A stretch of DNA of 64,000 bases from Burkholderiales bacterium GJ-E10 (GCA_000828975.1 AP014683.1:945520-1009519), one strand, 5' to 3'. Positions 1-9,091 are shown, numbered from the stretch's first letter. The notes: generated from the sequence alone by a model not told the origin. Made by a program: numbers and translations.

Positions 1-2
1 TT

Positions 3-254
3 GGCGTGAGTGTTCCCACGTTGCTGCGACTCGAGGCGGGCGAGGCATCGGTCAGCCTGGGGGTCCTGGCGACGGCACTGTGGTTGATCGGCCGGGACGG
101 AGCCCTATCGACGTTGGCCACTCCAAGAGAAGACCGGGGTGCGCTCGAACTGGATGTCCGGGCGGCCGAAGAGCTTGGGCGCGCCCGGGCTCGCGCAACC
201 GCGAACGCCCGGCGTGGGCGGGCCGGCAAGGCGGCGGGACAATCCGAGCCCTGA
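3..254 (+). CDS. HipB-like XRE antitoxin, 5' end missing
   Basis: C-terminal part of a small helix-turn-helix regulator; the start lies left of the window. The first readable residues (GVSVPTLLRLEAG) match the recognition-helix end of an XRE/Cro domain, followed by a helix (ALWLIGR) and a basic, Ala/Arg-rich tail, which is usual for antitoxins placed before short HipA-like kinases. The stop codon at 252-254 lies 5 nt before the ATG of the next gene, so the two are probably translationally coupled. By analogy with HipB it would neutralise the downstream kinase and repress the shared promoter, which is outside the window. The codon at 6-8 is GTG, but it falls inside the HTH and is not the real start. 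Confidence 0.75.
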   Translation, partial: GVSVPTLLRLEAGEASVSLGVLATALWLIGRDGALSTLATPREDRGALELDVRAAEELGRARARATANARRGRAGKAAGQSEP

Positions 255-259
255 TCGTC

Positions 260-1552
260 ATGCGCCACGACCAATTGTTCCTGTGGTTCGTCGGCGATCC
301 TTCTCGACCGCGACCCGTCGGGCCGTTGCGCCTGGTGGAGGCGGGCAAGGGAGTGTCCCTGCAGTACGGCCCGGAATGGCTCGCACACGGATTTCCATTG
401 AGCGAAGACATTCCGCTGGTGGATATGGAGCATCTTCCGAGGTGGAAGGGGCTCGCCGCGGGTGCCGTGGACGATGCCAGACCGGATCGCTGGGGCGAGC
501 GGGTCATTCAGTATCTGGACAGGCCGCCTCGCCTTTCCTTGATGGAATACCTGTATTACGCCGGCGACGACCGCTTCGGTGCGCTGGGCGTCTCCACTTC
601 CGCGACCGAATATTTGCCTCGGCGCGGCGGCCCGTTGCCACGGTTGGAGAATGCTCAGGTTCTCAGTGAAATCGCGCACAAAATCATCGCCAAGGAACCG
701 ATCACGGACGCCGAGCGCCGCATGTTGGCCGCAGGCGGAAGCTTTGGTGGCGCGAAACCCAAGGCGCTCATCGAAATCGACGGGAAGCAGTGGGTGATCA
801 AGTTCTTCAACAATGAACCCGTCGATGCGCCACTCATCGAGCATGCGTCCATGACGCTTGCCGGGAGGGCCGGCATCCGGGTCGCTGCGACCAGGGCGGT
901 ACCGTTGTCCGGAGAGAGCGCAGTCGCGGTGCTGCGGTTTGACCGCGAGGGTTCCCAACGCATCCATTGCATCAGCGCAGGAACGGCCCTGCGCGCGCAG
1001 ACCATTGCGGGGGAGGAGCCCGTGTTCGGCTATCCGCAACTCGCCCAGTTGTTGCGCCGGGTCGGCGTGACGGCGCAGGACCGGCATCTGCAGGACATGC
1101 GGGAGCTTTTCCGGCGCATGGTGTTCAACATCCTGATCGACAACACGGATGACCACGAAAAAAACCATGCTTTGCAGGTCTTCGAGCCGTCGCGATATGG
1201 ACAGTACCGGCTTTCCCCTGCGTACGATGTGTTGCCATCCAACTCGGGTCAGGGCTGCCAGGAATTCATTGTCGGAGCGCAGCAGCGGGATTCGACCTTG
1301 GACAACGCCATGTCGCAGTGCGAACTCTTCGGGCTTACGCCAACGCAGGCTGCTGAAATGATCGGCGAGGTCATTCGCGTCGTCGCTACCTGGAAGGAGC
1401 ATTTCGCAGAACACGGCGTATGTGCCGCGGACATCGAGCTTCTGGCGGCGCGCCTGGATGAAGGGACACTCGGCGAGCAGCGCCGCAGCTTCGATCCTTC
1501 GCGCCGTGCCGCGCCCAAGCGGTTTCGCCGCCCCAGCCCGTTTGCCCGATAG
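260..1552 (+). CDS. HipA-like Ser/Thr kinase toxin (short form)
   Basis: Type II toxin of the HipA kinase superfamily, 430 aa. The family phosphorylates a translation-linked target (glutamyl-tRNA synthetase in the E. coli case); the target here is unknown. Visible parts: a Gly-rich loop GGSFGGAKPKA near residues 159-169, equivalent to the autophosphorylated HipA loop; the catalytic block NILIDNTDDHEKNH near 290-304; and the metal-binding LSPAYDVLP near 317-326. ATG 260 is chosen because it lies just after the antitoxin stop and because upstream in-frame starts would overlap that gene heavily. There is no clear Shine-Dalgarno sequence, which fits coupling. It differs from the second HipA in this window (57094-58434), so these are independent modules, not duplicates. 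Confidence 0.88.
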   Translation: MRHDQLFLWFVGDPSRPRPVGPLRLVEAGKGVSLQYGPEWLAHGFPLSEDIPLVDMEHLPRWKGLAAGAVDDARPDRWGERVIQYLDRPPRLSLMEYLYYAGDDRFGALGVSTSATEYLPRRGGPLPRLENAQVLSEIAHKIIAKEPITDAERRMLAAGGSFGGAKPKALIEIDGKQWVIKFFNNEPVDAPLIEHASMTLAGRAGIRVAATRAVPLSGESAVAVLRFDREGSQRIHCISAGTALRAQTIAGEEPVFGYPQLAQLLRRVGVTAQDRHLQDMRELFRRMVFNILIDNTDDHEKNHALQVFEPSRYGQYRLSPAYDVLPSNSGQGCQEFIVGAQQRDSTLDNAMSQCELFGLTPTQAAEMIGEVIRVVATWKEHFAEHGVCAADIELLAARLDEGTLGEQRRSFDPSRRAAPKRFRRPSPFAR

Positions 1553-1577
1553 CCGCGTAGTCCGGCCGGGACGGCGA

Positions 1578-2186
1578 TCAGGCCGGAAAACGGTCGCGGA
1601 TCACGACCTCGCCGATTTCGAGCTGTCCGCCGCGCGGCCAGGCGGGCTGCAGGGCCTTGCCCACCGCCAGCATCATCGTGACGACATGGTCTTCCGGCAG
1701 GCGGATCAGCTTGCCGACCGCATCGAAGTCGAAGCCGTCCATCGGGCACGAGTCGTAGCCCATTTCGCGCGCCATCAGCATCAGCGCCATGGCGGCAATT
1801 CCGCAGGAGCGCATGGTCTCGTCGCGCTGCACCGCGTCGCGGCCGGCGTAATACTGGCGGATGGCCGGCACCATGAAATCCTGGATCGGCTGCGCGGCAT
1901 TGCGCCAGTAGCGCTCGGGCTGCTTGTCCCATGCGTTGCGGTCCGCACACAGCACCAGCAGCAAGGAGGCGTCCGTGACCTGCGCCTGATCCCAGGCGAC
2001 CTTGCGGATTTCCTGGCGCAGCGCCTTGTCCCGCACGTGGACGAAGCGCCAGTGCTGGATGTTGAACGCGGTCGGCGCCAGCATGGCGTGCGAGAGCAGA
2101 CGATCGACGTCGGCATCGCCCATCTCATGCGTCGGGTCGTACTGCTTGACGGAACGGCGCGTCTGGATCGCCTCGGATACCTTCAT
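1578..2186 (-). CDS. nitroreductase family protein
   Basis: FMN-dependent nitroreductase-fold oxidoreductase, 202 aa, predicted cytosolic. The N-terminus MKVSEAIQTRRSVKQYDPTH is the classic nitroreductase start with the Arg-Arg-Ser FMN-contact motif. APTAFNIQHWRFV near residues 40-52 is the second FMN-binding region, and the region around GYDSCPMDGFD is the usual middle motif. Such enzymes reduce quinones, nitroaromatics or flavins with NAD(P)H; the physiological substrate cannot be told from sequence. The start at 2186 is supported by a strong Shine-Dalgarno (GGAGGA on the minus strand at about 2197-2202). The frame stays open much further upstream, but that part is not family-like. Confidence 0.9.
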   Translation of the reverse strand: MKVSEAIQTRRSVKQYDPTHEMGDADVDRLLSHAMLAPTAFNIQHWRFVHVRDKALRQEIRKVAWDQAQVTDASLLLVLCADRNAWDKQPERYWRNAAQPIQDFMVPAIRQYYAGRDAVQRDETMRSCGIAAMALMLMAREMGYDSCPMDGFDFDAVGKLIRLPEDHVVTMMLAVGKALQPAWPRGGQLEIGEVVIRDRFPA

Positions 2187-2454
2187 GACGAATGATTCCT
2201 CCGGATGGGATCGATGGGACGCGTAGGGGAAGTGCACCCCATCGGTTGCGGAACGGGACGTGTTGCGTCCGCGGCGAATTCTACCCAGGAGCACCGTACC
2301 CGCATCGCCGGAATGGAACCCGGCGCCCGGAATCGGGTCAGACATCGGAACCTGCGCGATGGAAATCGTGCGGGAATGTGTTTTTGTTGGTCCGACCCCG
2401 CCGTGGACATGGTCGATTCGCGACGGGGTTGATTGGTCGTTGCAGGAGGAAGGG

Positions 2455-2937
2455 ATGAAGGCAGGCGTTTTGGATTCGGTTTTGCGGTTTGGGGTGTTCG
2501 GCATGGTGGACGGCGCGCGGCGCAGCGCAAGGATCGATCTGCGGTTGCCGTCCGTGCGCGTCGCGAGTTTCGTGGGTGCGGCAGCGGTGACCGCGGCATT
2601 GGGGTTGGCCGCGCCGGCGCAGGCGGCGAGCCCGTTGCGGCTTGCGTCGGCGCAGCAAGGCCCGGGTGCAACGGCTTGCGCCCACGATCGAAGCCTGGCT
2701 TCCCGTTACGCGCGGGAAGCCAGCGATGAGGACGCCTGGGCGGCGTTCGATCGGGAGCAGGCACAGATCGATGAGGAAAGCGGCAAGCCCGCGAAGGAGG
2801 CGCGTGCCGCCGATCTCGATGCGCTGGCGCAAAAGGACGACGTCGTGGCCGAACACGATGCGTCGATGGCGCAGCGTTACCGCCACATGGTACGGAACCG
2901 CGGCGTGGGCAACGGCGGGGCGGGCACCGGCGGCTGA
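2455..2937 (+). CDS. putative secreted protein, function unknown
   Basis: A 160-residue protein with an unusually long N-terminal region: about 35 polar and basic residues, then a hydrophobic stretch (VASFVGAAAVTAALGLA) ending in APAQAAS, a good signal-peptidase I site near residue 59. The mature part is short, acidic and helix-prone (repeated Ala/Asp/Glu/Gln), with a Gly-rich tail. I do not recognise a family. ATG 2455 is chosen because AGGAGG lies directly upstream. An alternative start at the second in-frame Met (MVDGARR) would shorten the n-region. The gene is divergent from the nitroreductase, with about 270 bp between the starts. Confidence 0.6.
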   Translation: MKAGVLDSVLRFGVFGMVDGARRSARIDLRLPSVRVASFVGAAAVTAALGLAAPAQAASPLRLASAQQGPGATACAHDRSLASRYAREASDEDAWAAFDREQAQIDEESGKPAKEARAADLDALAQKDDVVAEHDASMAQRYRHMVRNRGVGNGGAGTGG

Positions 2938-3016
2938 TCCGGCGGCGTGCGGCGCATACCGGCGGGTTCGATATCGTCCGGAGTGGTTCGGCAAGTCCCG
3001 CGCGGCGGGCGTGCGC

Positions 3017-3517
3017 TCAAGTGCCCAGGATTGCCGGGTTCAGCCGCCAGATGGCGTGATTGAGCAGGGCGGCGAAGCTCACCCATGCCAGATACGGGAG
3101 CAGCAGCAGGCCCGCGCTGCGCTGCACCCGCAGGAAGCTGCGTACCGTCGCCAGCAACAGCACCCACAGCAGCACGATGTCGGCGAAGGCGCCGCCGCCC
3201 AGATGCCAGGCGAAGAACAGCCAGCTCCATAGCGCGTTGACGGCCAGCTGGAGCAGGTACCAGGTCAACGGCCCGGCCTGCGCGCGCAGGCCGCCCCGGC
3301 GCCAGACCAGCCATGCGGCAAAGCCCATCATGGCGTAGAGCGCCGTCCATACCGGGCCGAACAGCCACGGCGGCGGCGCCCAGGCGGGTTGCACGAGGCT
3401 CGAATAGAACGCTGCGGCCCGCACCGACGCCAGCGCGCCAATGATCGTGGCGGCGAGCGACAGGCCGAGCCAGCCGAGAAGGCCGCGGATCTGGACGGAT
3501 TTCGAGGGAATCTGCAT
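3017..3517 (-). CDS. tspO: TspO/MBR family membrane protein
   Basis: Integral membrane protein of the TspO/peripheral benzodiazepine receptor family, 166 aa, which is the usual length. It shows five hydrophobic segments and the family's Trp/Pro-rich signatures: LVQPAWAPPPWLFGPVWTALY near residues 41-61 and NALWSWLFFAWH near 94-105. Family members bind porphyrins and act in tetrapyrrole or stress signalling in the bacterial membrane. The gene stands alone, facing away from the tumE module. ATG 3517 opens directly into the first membrane segment. Confidence 0.92.
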   Translation of the reverse strand: MQIPSKSVQIRGLLGWLGLSLAATIIGALASVRAAAFYSSLVQPAWAPPPWLFGPVWTALYAMMGFAAWLVWRRGGLRAQAGPLTWYLLQLAVNALWSWLFFAWHLGGGAFADIVLLWVLLLATVRSFLRVQRSAGLLLLPYLAWVSFAALLNHAIWRLNPAILGT

Positions 3518-3655
3518 GGCTGCATGCTACCCGGATCGTCAGGGCAACAAATGCCGTTGGCAAGCGTGCGGAGAGATCGCCAGCAACCGTGTAGTGTGGT
3601 GCTTCGCTGGGCTCAGACCGGGGCCGTGAGTGAGAAGGGGACACGCGCGAGCGCG

Positions 3656-3696
3656 CCGTTGTAATTGTTGACAACGGATCGTGTTGTTGGCATCAT
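3656..3696 (+). promoter_or_regulatory. promoter and operator of tumE-tumA
   Basis: An inverted repeat, CCGTTGT (3656-3662) and ACAACGG (3671-3677), overlaps a consensus -35 box TTGACA (3668-3673). After a 17-bp spacer comes CATCAT (3691-3696) as a -10 box (4 of 6 matches). Transcription would start at about 3703, one base before the toxin ATG at 3704, so the mRNA would be leaderless. The repeat is well placed for autorepression by the TA complex. Seen directly; function inferred. Confidence 0.6.
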
Positions 3697-3703
3697 TTTC
3701 AAC

Positions 3704-3991
3704 ATGTCCGCAGAGTTGCTCATCGCCGAACGCTTTGCTCTCGACGATTTGTCCTTTGTCGAGATGGTCGTCTGGCAGTTGGAGGCGCCCGTGGCGGGTT
3801 GTGAGCATGCGCTCAAATATCGCCTTGCGTACGTGATTGAGGGCCGCTGTGTCGTGCGGTACGACAACGAAGCGGGAAAGGGAGACCACCGCCATATCGG
3901 TGGCCGAGAGATGCAGTACACGTTCCGATCGCTTGACGCGCTTCAGATCGACTTTTGGTCGGACGTGTCAGAACGGGAGGCACGCAAATGA
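3704..3991 (+). CDS. tumE: TumE-family toxin (DUF6516-like)
   Basis: A small protein of 95 aa resembling the TumE toxins of type II toxin-antitoxin systems: a compact alpha/beta protein with a central YRLAYVIEGRCVVRYDNE strand region and a GDHRH motif (residues about 64-68) followed by GG, typical of the family. TumE proteins are proposed translation-inhibiting toxins; the exact activity is not established from sequence. ATG 3704 is used because the promoter's -10 box ends 8 bases earlier, and a longer frame starting at 3665 would run through the promoter. The stop overlaps the antitoxin start (ATGA). GC content is visibly lower than in the neighbouring housekeeping genes, suggesting acquisition. 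Confidence 0.72.
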   Translation: MSAELLIAERFALDDLSFVEMVVWQLEAPVAGCEHALKYRLAYVIEGRCVVRYDNEAGKGDHRHIGGREMQYTFRSLDALQIDFWSDVSEREARK

Positions 3992-4335
3992 ACGTCGTGA
4001 CGATCGGAGTCCAGTCCCTGGCAGGGGTCAAGGCTCGCTTGGCGGAGGCGCTGCGCGGCAAGGCGCAGCGGCCGGTTGCGCGCATTGATTTTGCGACTCC
4101 GGAGCTTCTGTGGCGGATCCTCTCCCCCAATCGCCTGCAGATTTTGCGCGTGATGAGTGGAGGCGGTCCTTTGGCCTTGCGGGAAATTGCGCGCCGCGTC
4201 GGACGAGACGTCAAGGGAGTCCACTCCGATGTTCACGCGCTGTTGCTCGCCGGTGTGCTGGACCGAATCGATGAAGGATTCGTTTTCCCCTTCGATGCAA
4301 TCCACGTCGACTTTACCATCCAGGCCGCAGCCTGA
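3988..4335 (+). CDS. tumA: TumA-like HTH antitoxin
   Basis: A 115-residue DNA-binding protein, predicted partner of TumE. It has a winged-helix/MarR-like core: RILSPNRLQILRVMSGGG (first helices), then LALREIARRVGRDVKGVHSD as the helix-turn-helix and VHALLLAGVLDRIDEG as the recognition/wing part, near residues 48-100. It would bind the inverted repeat at 3656-3677. The start overlaps the toxin stop by 4 bases, so the pair is translationally coupled in toxin-first order. The stop lies only 6 bases from the 3' CCA end of tRNA-Leu, transcribed towards it, so the module occupies the classic tRNA 3'-end integration position. Confidence 0.75.
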   Translation: MNVVTIGVQSLAGVKARLAEALRGKAQRPVARIDFATPELLWRILSPNRLQILRVMSGGGPLALREIARRVGRDVKGVHSDVHALLLAGVLDRIDEGFVFPFDAIHVDFTIQAAA

Positions 4336-4341
4336 TCGTCG

Positions 4342-4426
<85 letters not shown>

Positions 4427-4467
4427 GCGCTTGCGATTTTAGCGGGTGACATCGAGGATCCTTGAAG

Positions 4468-4908
4468 ATGAAAAAGCCGTTTCGTGCCGTCGTACTCGTA
4501 TTCTTGGGAATCGCCGTGATGCCGGCCTTCGCCCTGACCTTCGATACCCGCGGTGTGACGCCGATCGACCCCGGCCTGTGGTCGGTTGCGACGCGCGGTA
4601 CGGTGCAGGTGATGGGCTTTTCGCAACCCTTCTCGAAAGTCCTTCGCAGCTGCGTCCGCGCCGGTCACAAGCCCGGAGCGCTCGTGCCGACGGGAACGGG
4701 GCGATGCACGGAACACGAGACCACGTCGGGCGGGGTGATGCACTGGAACATGCATTGCGTGGCGGCGAACACGCGGGTCGACTATGCCTGTGCGATCCGG
4801 ACGCAACGCCGTCGCTATGACGTCGAGTGCACCATCCACAACGCGAATCCCCACTCGCTGAGCAATTATACGGCGATCGGAACCTGGCTGGGGGCGACCT
4901 GCCCCTGA
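4468..4908 (+). CDS. DUF3617-like exported protein
   Basis: A 146-residue protein with a clear signal peptide (MKKPFRAVVLVFLGIAVMPAFA, cleavage expected after AFA near residue 22). The mature domain has the pattern of DUF3617 proteins: PGLWSVATRGTVQ near residue 33, paired Cys residues, a central GGVMHWNMHC segment and a closing IGTWLGATCP. The five or so Cys suggest periplasmic disulfides. The function of the family is unknown. ATG 4468 is preferred over TTG 4462 because it begins the signal peptide. The gene is head to head with tRNA-Leu and convergent with the ABC-F gene. Confidence 0.65.
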   Translation: MKKPFRAVVLVFLGIAVMPAFALTFDTRGVTPIDPGLWSVATRGTVQVMGFSQPFSKVLRSCVRAGHKPGALVPTGTGRCTEHETTSGGVMHWNMHCVAANTRVDYACAIRTQRRRYDVECTIHNANPHSLSNYTAIGTWLGATCP

Positions 4909-4983
4909 TCGGCGGCCGCGCAGAGGCCGAGGGGATGCTCCGAGGCATGCCGCCTGCACGGCGAGCGTCGGCGGCCGGTGCGA

Positions 4984-6906
4984 TCAATTGGCGATTCGTT
5001 CCAGTTCTTCCTGCCCCGCCAGCCATTCCGTTTCGAGCGCTTCGATCGCGGCGGCGATCTGGGCGCGTTGCTTGAGCAGTTCCGGGACGTCGTTGGCGGC
5101 GGCACCGGAGTAGATCCCGGGATCGGCAAGGGTTTCGTCGAGCGCGCGCAGTTCCTCGGTGCGGGTATGCAGCGTTCGCTCGAGTGCTTCCAGACGCTTG
5201 CGGATCGGCCGCTGCGCCTGGGCCAGGCGCTCGCGTTCCTGGGCGCGGATGCGCCGCTCGTCGCGCCGTCCGGCGGAGGATGACGCCGGGCCGGCCGTCG
5301 CTTCGCCCGCCGATTCCTCGGCGCGCCGCTGGTCGCGCCGGTCGGCGAGCACGAGGGCGGCGTATTCGTCGAGGTCGCCGTCGAATTCGGAGAGCGCCCT
5401 GTCGCGCACCAGCCAGAGGCGGTCGGCCGCGGCGCGCAGCAGGTGGCGGTCGTGCGAGACGAGCAGCAGCGCGCCATCGAACGCCGACAGCGCCATCGTC
5501 AACGCTTCGCGCGTTTCCATGTCGAGGTGGTTGGTCGGCTCGTCGAGCACCAGCAGGTTGGGACGCTGCCAGGCGAGCAGCGCCAGCGCGCAGCGGGCCT
5601 TTTCGCCGCCGGACATGCGCCCGACCGGAGCGGTCGCCATTTCGCCGGAAAAGCGGAACATGCCGAGGAAGTCGCGCAGCTCCTGCTCGCGCACGTCGGG
5701 GGCGATGCGGCGCAGTTGCGCAAGCGGACTGTCGTCGCCGTCGAGCTGGTCCAGCTGGTGCTGGGCGAAGTAGCCGATCCGGGTGGCGGAGGCGCGCTGC
5801 AGGGTTCCCGCCTTCGGGGCCAGCGTTCCGGCGATGGCCTTGATGAGGGTGGACTTCCCGGCGCCGTTGACGCCGAGCACACCGATGCGATCCCCGGCTT
5901 CGATCCGCAATTTGACGTCGCGCAGCACGGCCTGACCGCCGTAGCCCAGGTGAAGGTCCGCCGCCGTGACGAGATGGTCGGGAATCTTGTCGGGCTCCGG
6001 GAACGTGAAGCGCCATTCGCGGGCCGCGCGCGCCGGCTCGACCTGCACCAGGCGCTCGAGCATCTTCATCCGGCTTTGCGCCTGGCGGGCCTTGGTCGCC
6101 TGCGCGCGGAACCGGTCGACGAAGCGCTGGAGGTGCGCCGCCGTGCGTGCCGTGCTGCGGGCGAGCGCGTCCTGCTGGCGCAGCCGTTCCGCCTGGGCGG
6201 ATTCAAAGGAGGTGTAGTTGCCGGCATAGCGCCGGATCGTCTCGCCGTCGACGTGCCAGATCGTCTCCACGCAGCGGTCGAGAAATTCGCGGTCGTGCGA
6301 GATGATCAGGACGGTGGCCGGCTGGCGGCGCAGCCATGCTTCGAGCCAGAGCACCGAATCGAGGTCGAGGTGATTGGTGGGCTCGTCGAGCAGCAGCAGG
6401 TCGGCGGGACGCAGCAGCGTGCGCGCCAGCGCCAGTCGGTTGCGCCAGCCGCCCGAGAACGACGTGACCGGGGCCTCCGCGTCGCCGGGCGCGAACCCGA
6501 GTCCGTGGAGCACCGTGCGTGCCTGCGCGGCGATCGCGCCGGCATCGATCTCGGCGAGCTGCGCATGCGCATGGGCCAGTTCGAGGTCGTCGCCGGAGCG
6601 TTCGGCGGCGGCGAGAGTCGCGCGGGCCTGGGCGAGCGGGGCATGGCCTTCGAGCACGTACGCGAGCGCGCTCGGCTCCTGCGATTCGATGTCCTGCGCG
6701 AGATGCGCGATGCGCTCGGCGCGCGGGGTGTCGAGGTCGCCGCTTTCGAGCGGCAACTCGCCCAGCACCGCGGCAAACAGACTCGACTTGCCGCAGCCGT
6801 TGGCGCCGACCAGGCCCACCCGTTCGCCCGGGGCGGCGAGCAGGTTGACGTCGCGATACAGGATGCGGGCGCCGCGCGCCAGCGCGCCGTTTCGAATGCG
6901 CAGCAC
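4984..6906 (-). CDS. yheS: ABC-F family ATPase, YheS type
   Basis: A cytosolic protein of 640 aa with two ATP-binding cassettes and no membrane segments. First cassette: Walker A GANGCGKSS near 33-41, signature SFSGGWRNRLALA near 148-160, Walker B LLLLDEPTNHLDL near 169-181. A linker with the Arg/Gln-rich ABC-F signature region (QATKARQAQSRMKMLERL) follows. Second cassette: Walker A GVNGAGKST, signature RMSGGEKARCALA, Walker B LLVLDEPTNHLDM. The C-terminal 110 residues form a charged coiled coil. ABC-F proteins act on ribosomes, modulating translation. It starts 13 bases after the prmB stop and probably ends the dap-prmB transcription unit. Confidence 0.93.
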   Translation of the reverse strand: MLRIRNGALARGARILYRDVNLLAAPGERVGLVGANGCGKSSLFAAVLGELPLESGDLDTPRAERIAHLAQDIESQEPSALAYVLEGHAPLAQARATLAAAERSGDDLELAHAHAQLAEIDAGAIAAQARTVLHGLGFAPGDAEAPVTSFSGGWRNRLALARTLLRPADLLLLDEPTNHLDLDSVLWLEAWLRRQPATVLIISHDREFLDRCVETIWHVDGETIRRYAGNYTSFESAQAERLRQQDALARSTARTAAHLQRFVDRFRAQATKARQAQSRMKMLERLVQVEPARAAREWRFTFPEPDKIPDHLVTAADLHLGYGGQAVLRDVKLRIEAGDRIGVLGVNGAGKSTLIKAIAGTLAPKAGTLQRASATRIGYFAQHQLDQLDGDDSPLAQLRRIAPDVREQELRDFLGMFRFSGEMATAPVGRMSGGEKARCALALLAWQRPNLLVLDEPTNHLDMETREALTMALSAFDGALLLVSHDRHLLRAAADRLWLVRDRALSEFDGDLDEYAALVLADRRDQRRAEESAGEATAGPASSSAGRRDERRIRAQERERLAQAQRPIRKRLEALERTLHTRTEELRALDETLADPGIYSGAAANDVPELLKQRAQIAAAIEALETEWLAGQEELERIAN

Positions 6907-6919
6907 TATTTCGCCAGCA

Positions 6920-7822
6920 CTATTTTGCGCCGGGCAGATCTTCCGCGCGCGCGGCGAAGACCATGTCGTCCCCGGCGCTGGTGGCGAGCCAGGTCAAGGG
7001 CAGATCGGGGAAGGCCCGCTCCACCGCCGCCCGGCCGTCCCCGACTTCGACGATCAGCACGCCGTGGGGTTCGAGGTGCGCCCGCGCCTGCTTCACGATC
7101 CGGCGTACGAGGTCGATGCCGTCGGTGCCGCCGGCCAGCGCGAGGCGCGGTTCGTGGCGATACTCGGGAGGAAGCTCCGCCATGGCCGCCTCCGTCACAT
7201 AGGGCGGGTTGCTCAGGATCAGGTCGTAGCGGCGGCCGGCGAGTTCCTGGAACAGGTCGGAGGAAACCGGGTGGATCCGGCCGCGCAATCCGTAATCGTC
7301 GATGTTCCGCCGCGCGACCGCCAGGGCATCGACCGAGATGTCGACGGCGTCGACCTCGGCATTGGGAAACGCGTCGGCGGCCATGATGGCGAGGCAGGCC
7401 GACCCGGTGCAGAGGTCGAGCACGCGGCCGACCGCGTCGGAATCGTCGATCCATGCGTCGAGGCCGTCGCGCAACAGTTCACCGATGAACGAGCGCGGAA
7501 TGATGCAGCGGTTGTCGACGTAGAAACGGTAGCCCTGGATCCAGCTTTCATGGAGCAGGTAGGCCACCGGCGTGCGCGTGCGCACGCGGCGGTCGATCAG
7601 TTCGAGCAGCGTATTGATTTCGGCGATGGTGAGAAACGCATCGAGGAATACGTCCATGCGCTCGATCGGCAGCGAAAGCGCCCGCATCACGAGGAAGACG
7701 GCCTCGTCGTAGGCGTCGGCCTGGCCGTGTCCGAAGAAGATTCCGCCTTCGTTGAAGGTGGTCACGGCATAGCGCAGCGCGTCGCGTACCGTCCGCAGGT
7801 TGGCTTGGGCGTCGAGGGACAT
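6920..7822 (-). CDS. prmB: ribosomal protein uL3 glutamine methyltransferase
   Basis: A SAM-dependent N5-glutamine methyltransferase of 300 aa. It shows the PrmB N-terminal helical domain (GIFFGHGQADAYDEA), the SAM site VLDLCTGSACLAI near 141-153, DISVDALAVARRN, and the catalytic LSNPPYV motif that binds the target Gln. The family methylates ribosomal protein uL3 in the large subunit. PrmB is favoured over the release-factor enzyme PrmC by length and by the VLDLCTGSACLAI and ALAGGTDGIDLVRRIV features. ATG 7822 lies 14 bases after the dapE stop and fits the family length. Confidence 0.92.
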   Translation of the reverse strand: MSLDAQANLRTVRDALRYAVTTFNEGGIFFGHGQADAYDEAVFLVMRALSLPIERMDVFLDAFLTIAEINTLLELIDRRVRTRTPVAYLLHESWIQGYRFYVDNRCIIPRSFIGELLRDGLDAWIDDSDAVGRVLDLCTGSACLAIMAADAFPNAEVDAVDISVDALAVARRNIDDYGLRGRIHPVSSDLFQELAGRRYDLILSNPPYVTEAAMAELPPEYRHEPRLALAGGTDGIDLVRRIVKQARAHLEPHGVLIVEVGDGRAAVERAFPDLPLTWLATSAGDDMVFAARAEDLPGAK

Positions 7823-7836
7823 GATGGTCGGCGGAA

Positions 7837-8979
7837 TCAAACCGCGAATATACCCCGTAAGGTTGCGAGGTAGATGTCCCGGAGGGCGTCGATGTCGGCG
7901 AGGCGCACCCGCTCGTCGACGGTATGAATGCTCGCGTTGGGGGGGCCGAACTCGACCACCTGCGGGCAGATCGTCGCCAGGAATCGGCCGTCGGAGGTGC
8001 CGCCGGTGGTCGAGCGCTGGGGAACGACGCCGGTCACGCCCTCGATCGCCGTCGACAGCGCGGCCATCAGCTTCCCGGGGGCGCACTGGAACGGCCGGGC
8101 GCCCAGCGTCCACTGCAGGTCGAAGCTGAGCCCATGGCTGCGCAGGATCGTCTCGATCCGGGCACGCAGGCCGTCGGCATCGGAAACCGGCGCGAAACGC
8201 AGGTTGAAGTCGACTTCACAGCGGGCCGGAATGACGTTGCCCGCCCCGGTTCCGGCATGGATGTTCGACACCTGGAAGGTGGTCGGCGGGAAATCGGCGT
8301 TGCCCTCGTCCCAGACCGTGGCCGCGAGCTCGGCCAGCGCGGGCGCGCAGGCATGGATCGGATTGCGGGCGAGATGGGGATAGGCGACGTGGCCCTGGAT
8401 GCCATGCACCGTCAGCCGTCCCGAAAGCGAGCCGCGGCGGCCATTCTTGATCGTGTCGCCGAGGTGGTCGACGCAGGTCGGTTCGCCGACGAGGCAGTAG
8501 TCGATGGTCTGGTTGCGGGCGGCGAGCGCCTCGACCACGGCGATGGTGCCGTCGGTCGCCGGGCCTTCCTCGTCCGACGTGAGCAGCAGGGCGATCGATC
8601 CGGGGTGGTCGGGATGCGCGGCGACGAAGGTTTCGGCTGCGATCGCGAATGCCGCCAGCGAGGTCTTCATGTCGGCGGCGCCGCGCCCGTACAGGAATCC
8701 GTCGCGCGCCTCCGCGCGGAACGGATCGGAATGCCACAGTTCGCGCGGGCCCGGCGGCACGACGTCGGTGTGGCCGGCGAACACGAAGCAGGGGCTGCCA
8801 CGGCCGCGGATCAGCCATCGGTTGGCGACGCCGCCGCGGTCGAATCGTTCGGCCACGAAGCCGCTCGGCGCGAGGCGGGCGGCGAGCAGGTCCTGGGCGC
8901 CGGCGTCCTCGGGGGTGACGGAGGGGCAGGCAATGAGCGCTTCGAGCAGGGTTCGGGTGGGGGACGGCGTGGGCATCAT
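7837..8979 (-). CDS. dapE: succinyl-diaminopimelate desuccinylase
   Basis: A dinuclear Zn/Co M20-family hydrolase of 380 aa that converts N-succinyl-LL-diaminopimelate to LL-diaminopimelate and succinate, for lysine and peptidoglycan. Metal-binding motifs are visible: [12 protein letters not shown] (His/Asp), GRGAADMK, and [12 protein letters not shown] with the catalytic Glu pair, plus a closing [18 protein letters not shown] marks the dimerisation-lid boundary. Two adjacent ATG codons (8979 and 8976) are possible starts. It lies in the same leftward run as dapC and dapD, separated from dapD by pilU. Confidence 0.95.
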   Translation of the reverse strand: MMPTPSPTRTLLEALIACPSVTPEDAGAQDLLAARLAPSGFVAERFDRGGVANRWLIRGRGSPCFVFAGHTDVVPPGPRELWHSDPFRAEARDGFLYGRGAADMKTSLAAFAIAAETFVAAHPDHPGSIALLLTSDEEGPATDGTIAVVEALAARNQTIDYCLVGEPTCVDHLGDTIKNGRRGSLSGRLTVHGIQGHVAYPHLARNPIHACAPALAELAATVWDEGNADFPPTTFQVSNIHAGTGAGNVIPARCEVDFNLRFAPVSDADGLRARIETILRSHGLSFDLQWTLGARPFQCAPGKLMAALSTAIEGVTGVVPQRSTTGGTSDGRFLATICPQVVEFGPPNASIHTVDERVRLADIDALRDIYLATLRGIFAV

Positions 8980-9000
8980 CGGGATTGCGCGCGCAGTCTT

Positions 9001-9018
9001 CCCCTCGCGTGCGAGGGG
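9001..9018. repeat. REP-like palindrome upstream of dapE
   Basis: A perfect hairpin: CCCCTCGC (9001-9008), loop GT, GCGAGGGG (9011-9018), followed by a GGACGGCGGGCGG tail. It lies in the 112-bp gap between pilU and dapE. It resembles the hairpins at 12383-12407 and 43341-43364 in layout (a C/T-rich arm, then a G/A-rich arm), so these look like copies of a dispersed REP-type element. Confidence 0.55.
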
Positions 9019-9091
9019 GGACGGCGGGCGGGTCGGGAGGTTGATCGAAACGGGGAAGGAATGATCGGGACGGGACCCAGGGGACGGGAAC

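Noticed and set aside
2260-2454. An N-terminal extension of the secreted protein at 2455
   Set aside because: It would bury the signal peptide behind 65 residues and lacks a ribosome site, whereas ATG 2455 follows AGGAGG.
3665-3703. A start at TTG 3665 for tumE
   Set aside because: That codon lies inside the inverted repeat and just before the -35 box, so it would not be transcribed from the promoter seen.
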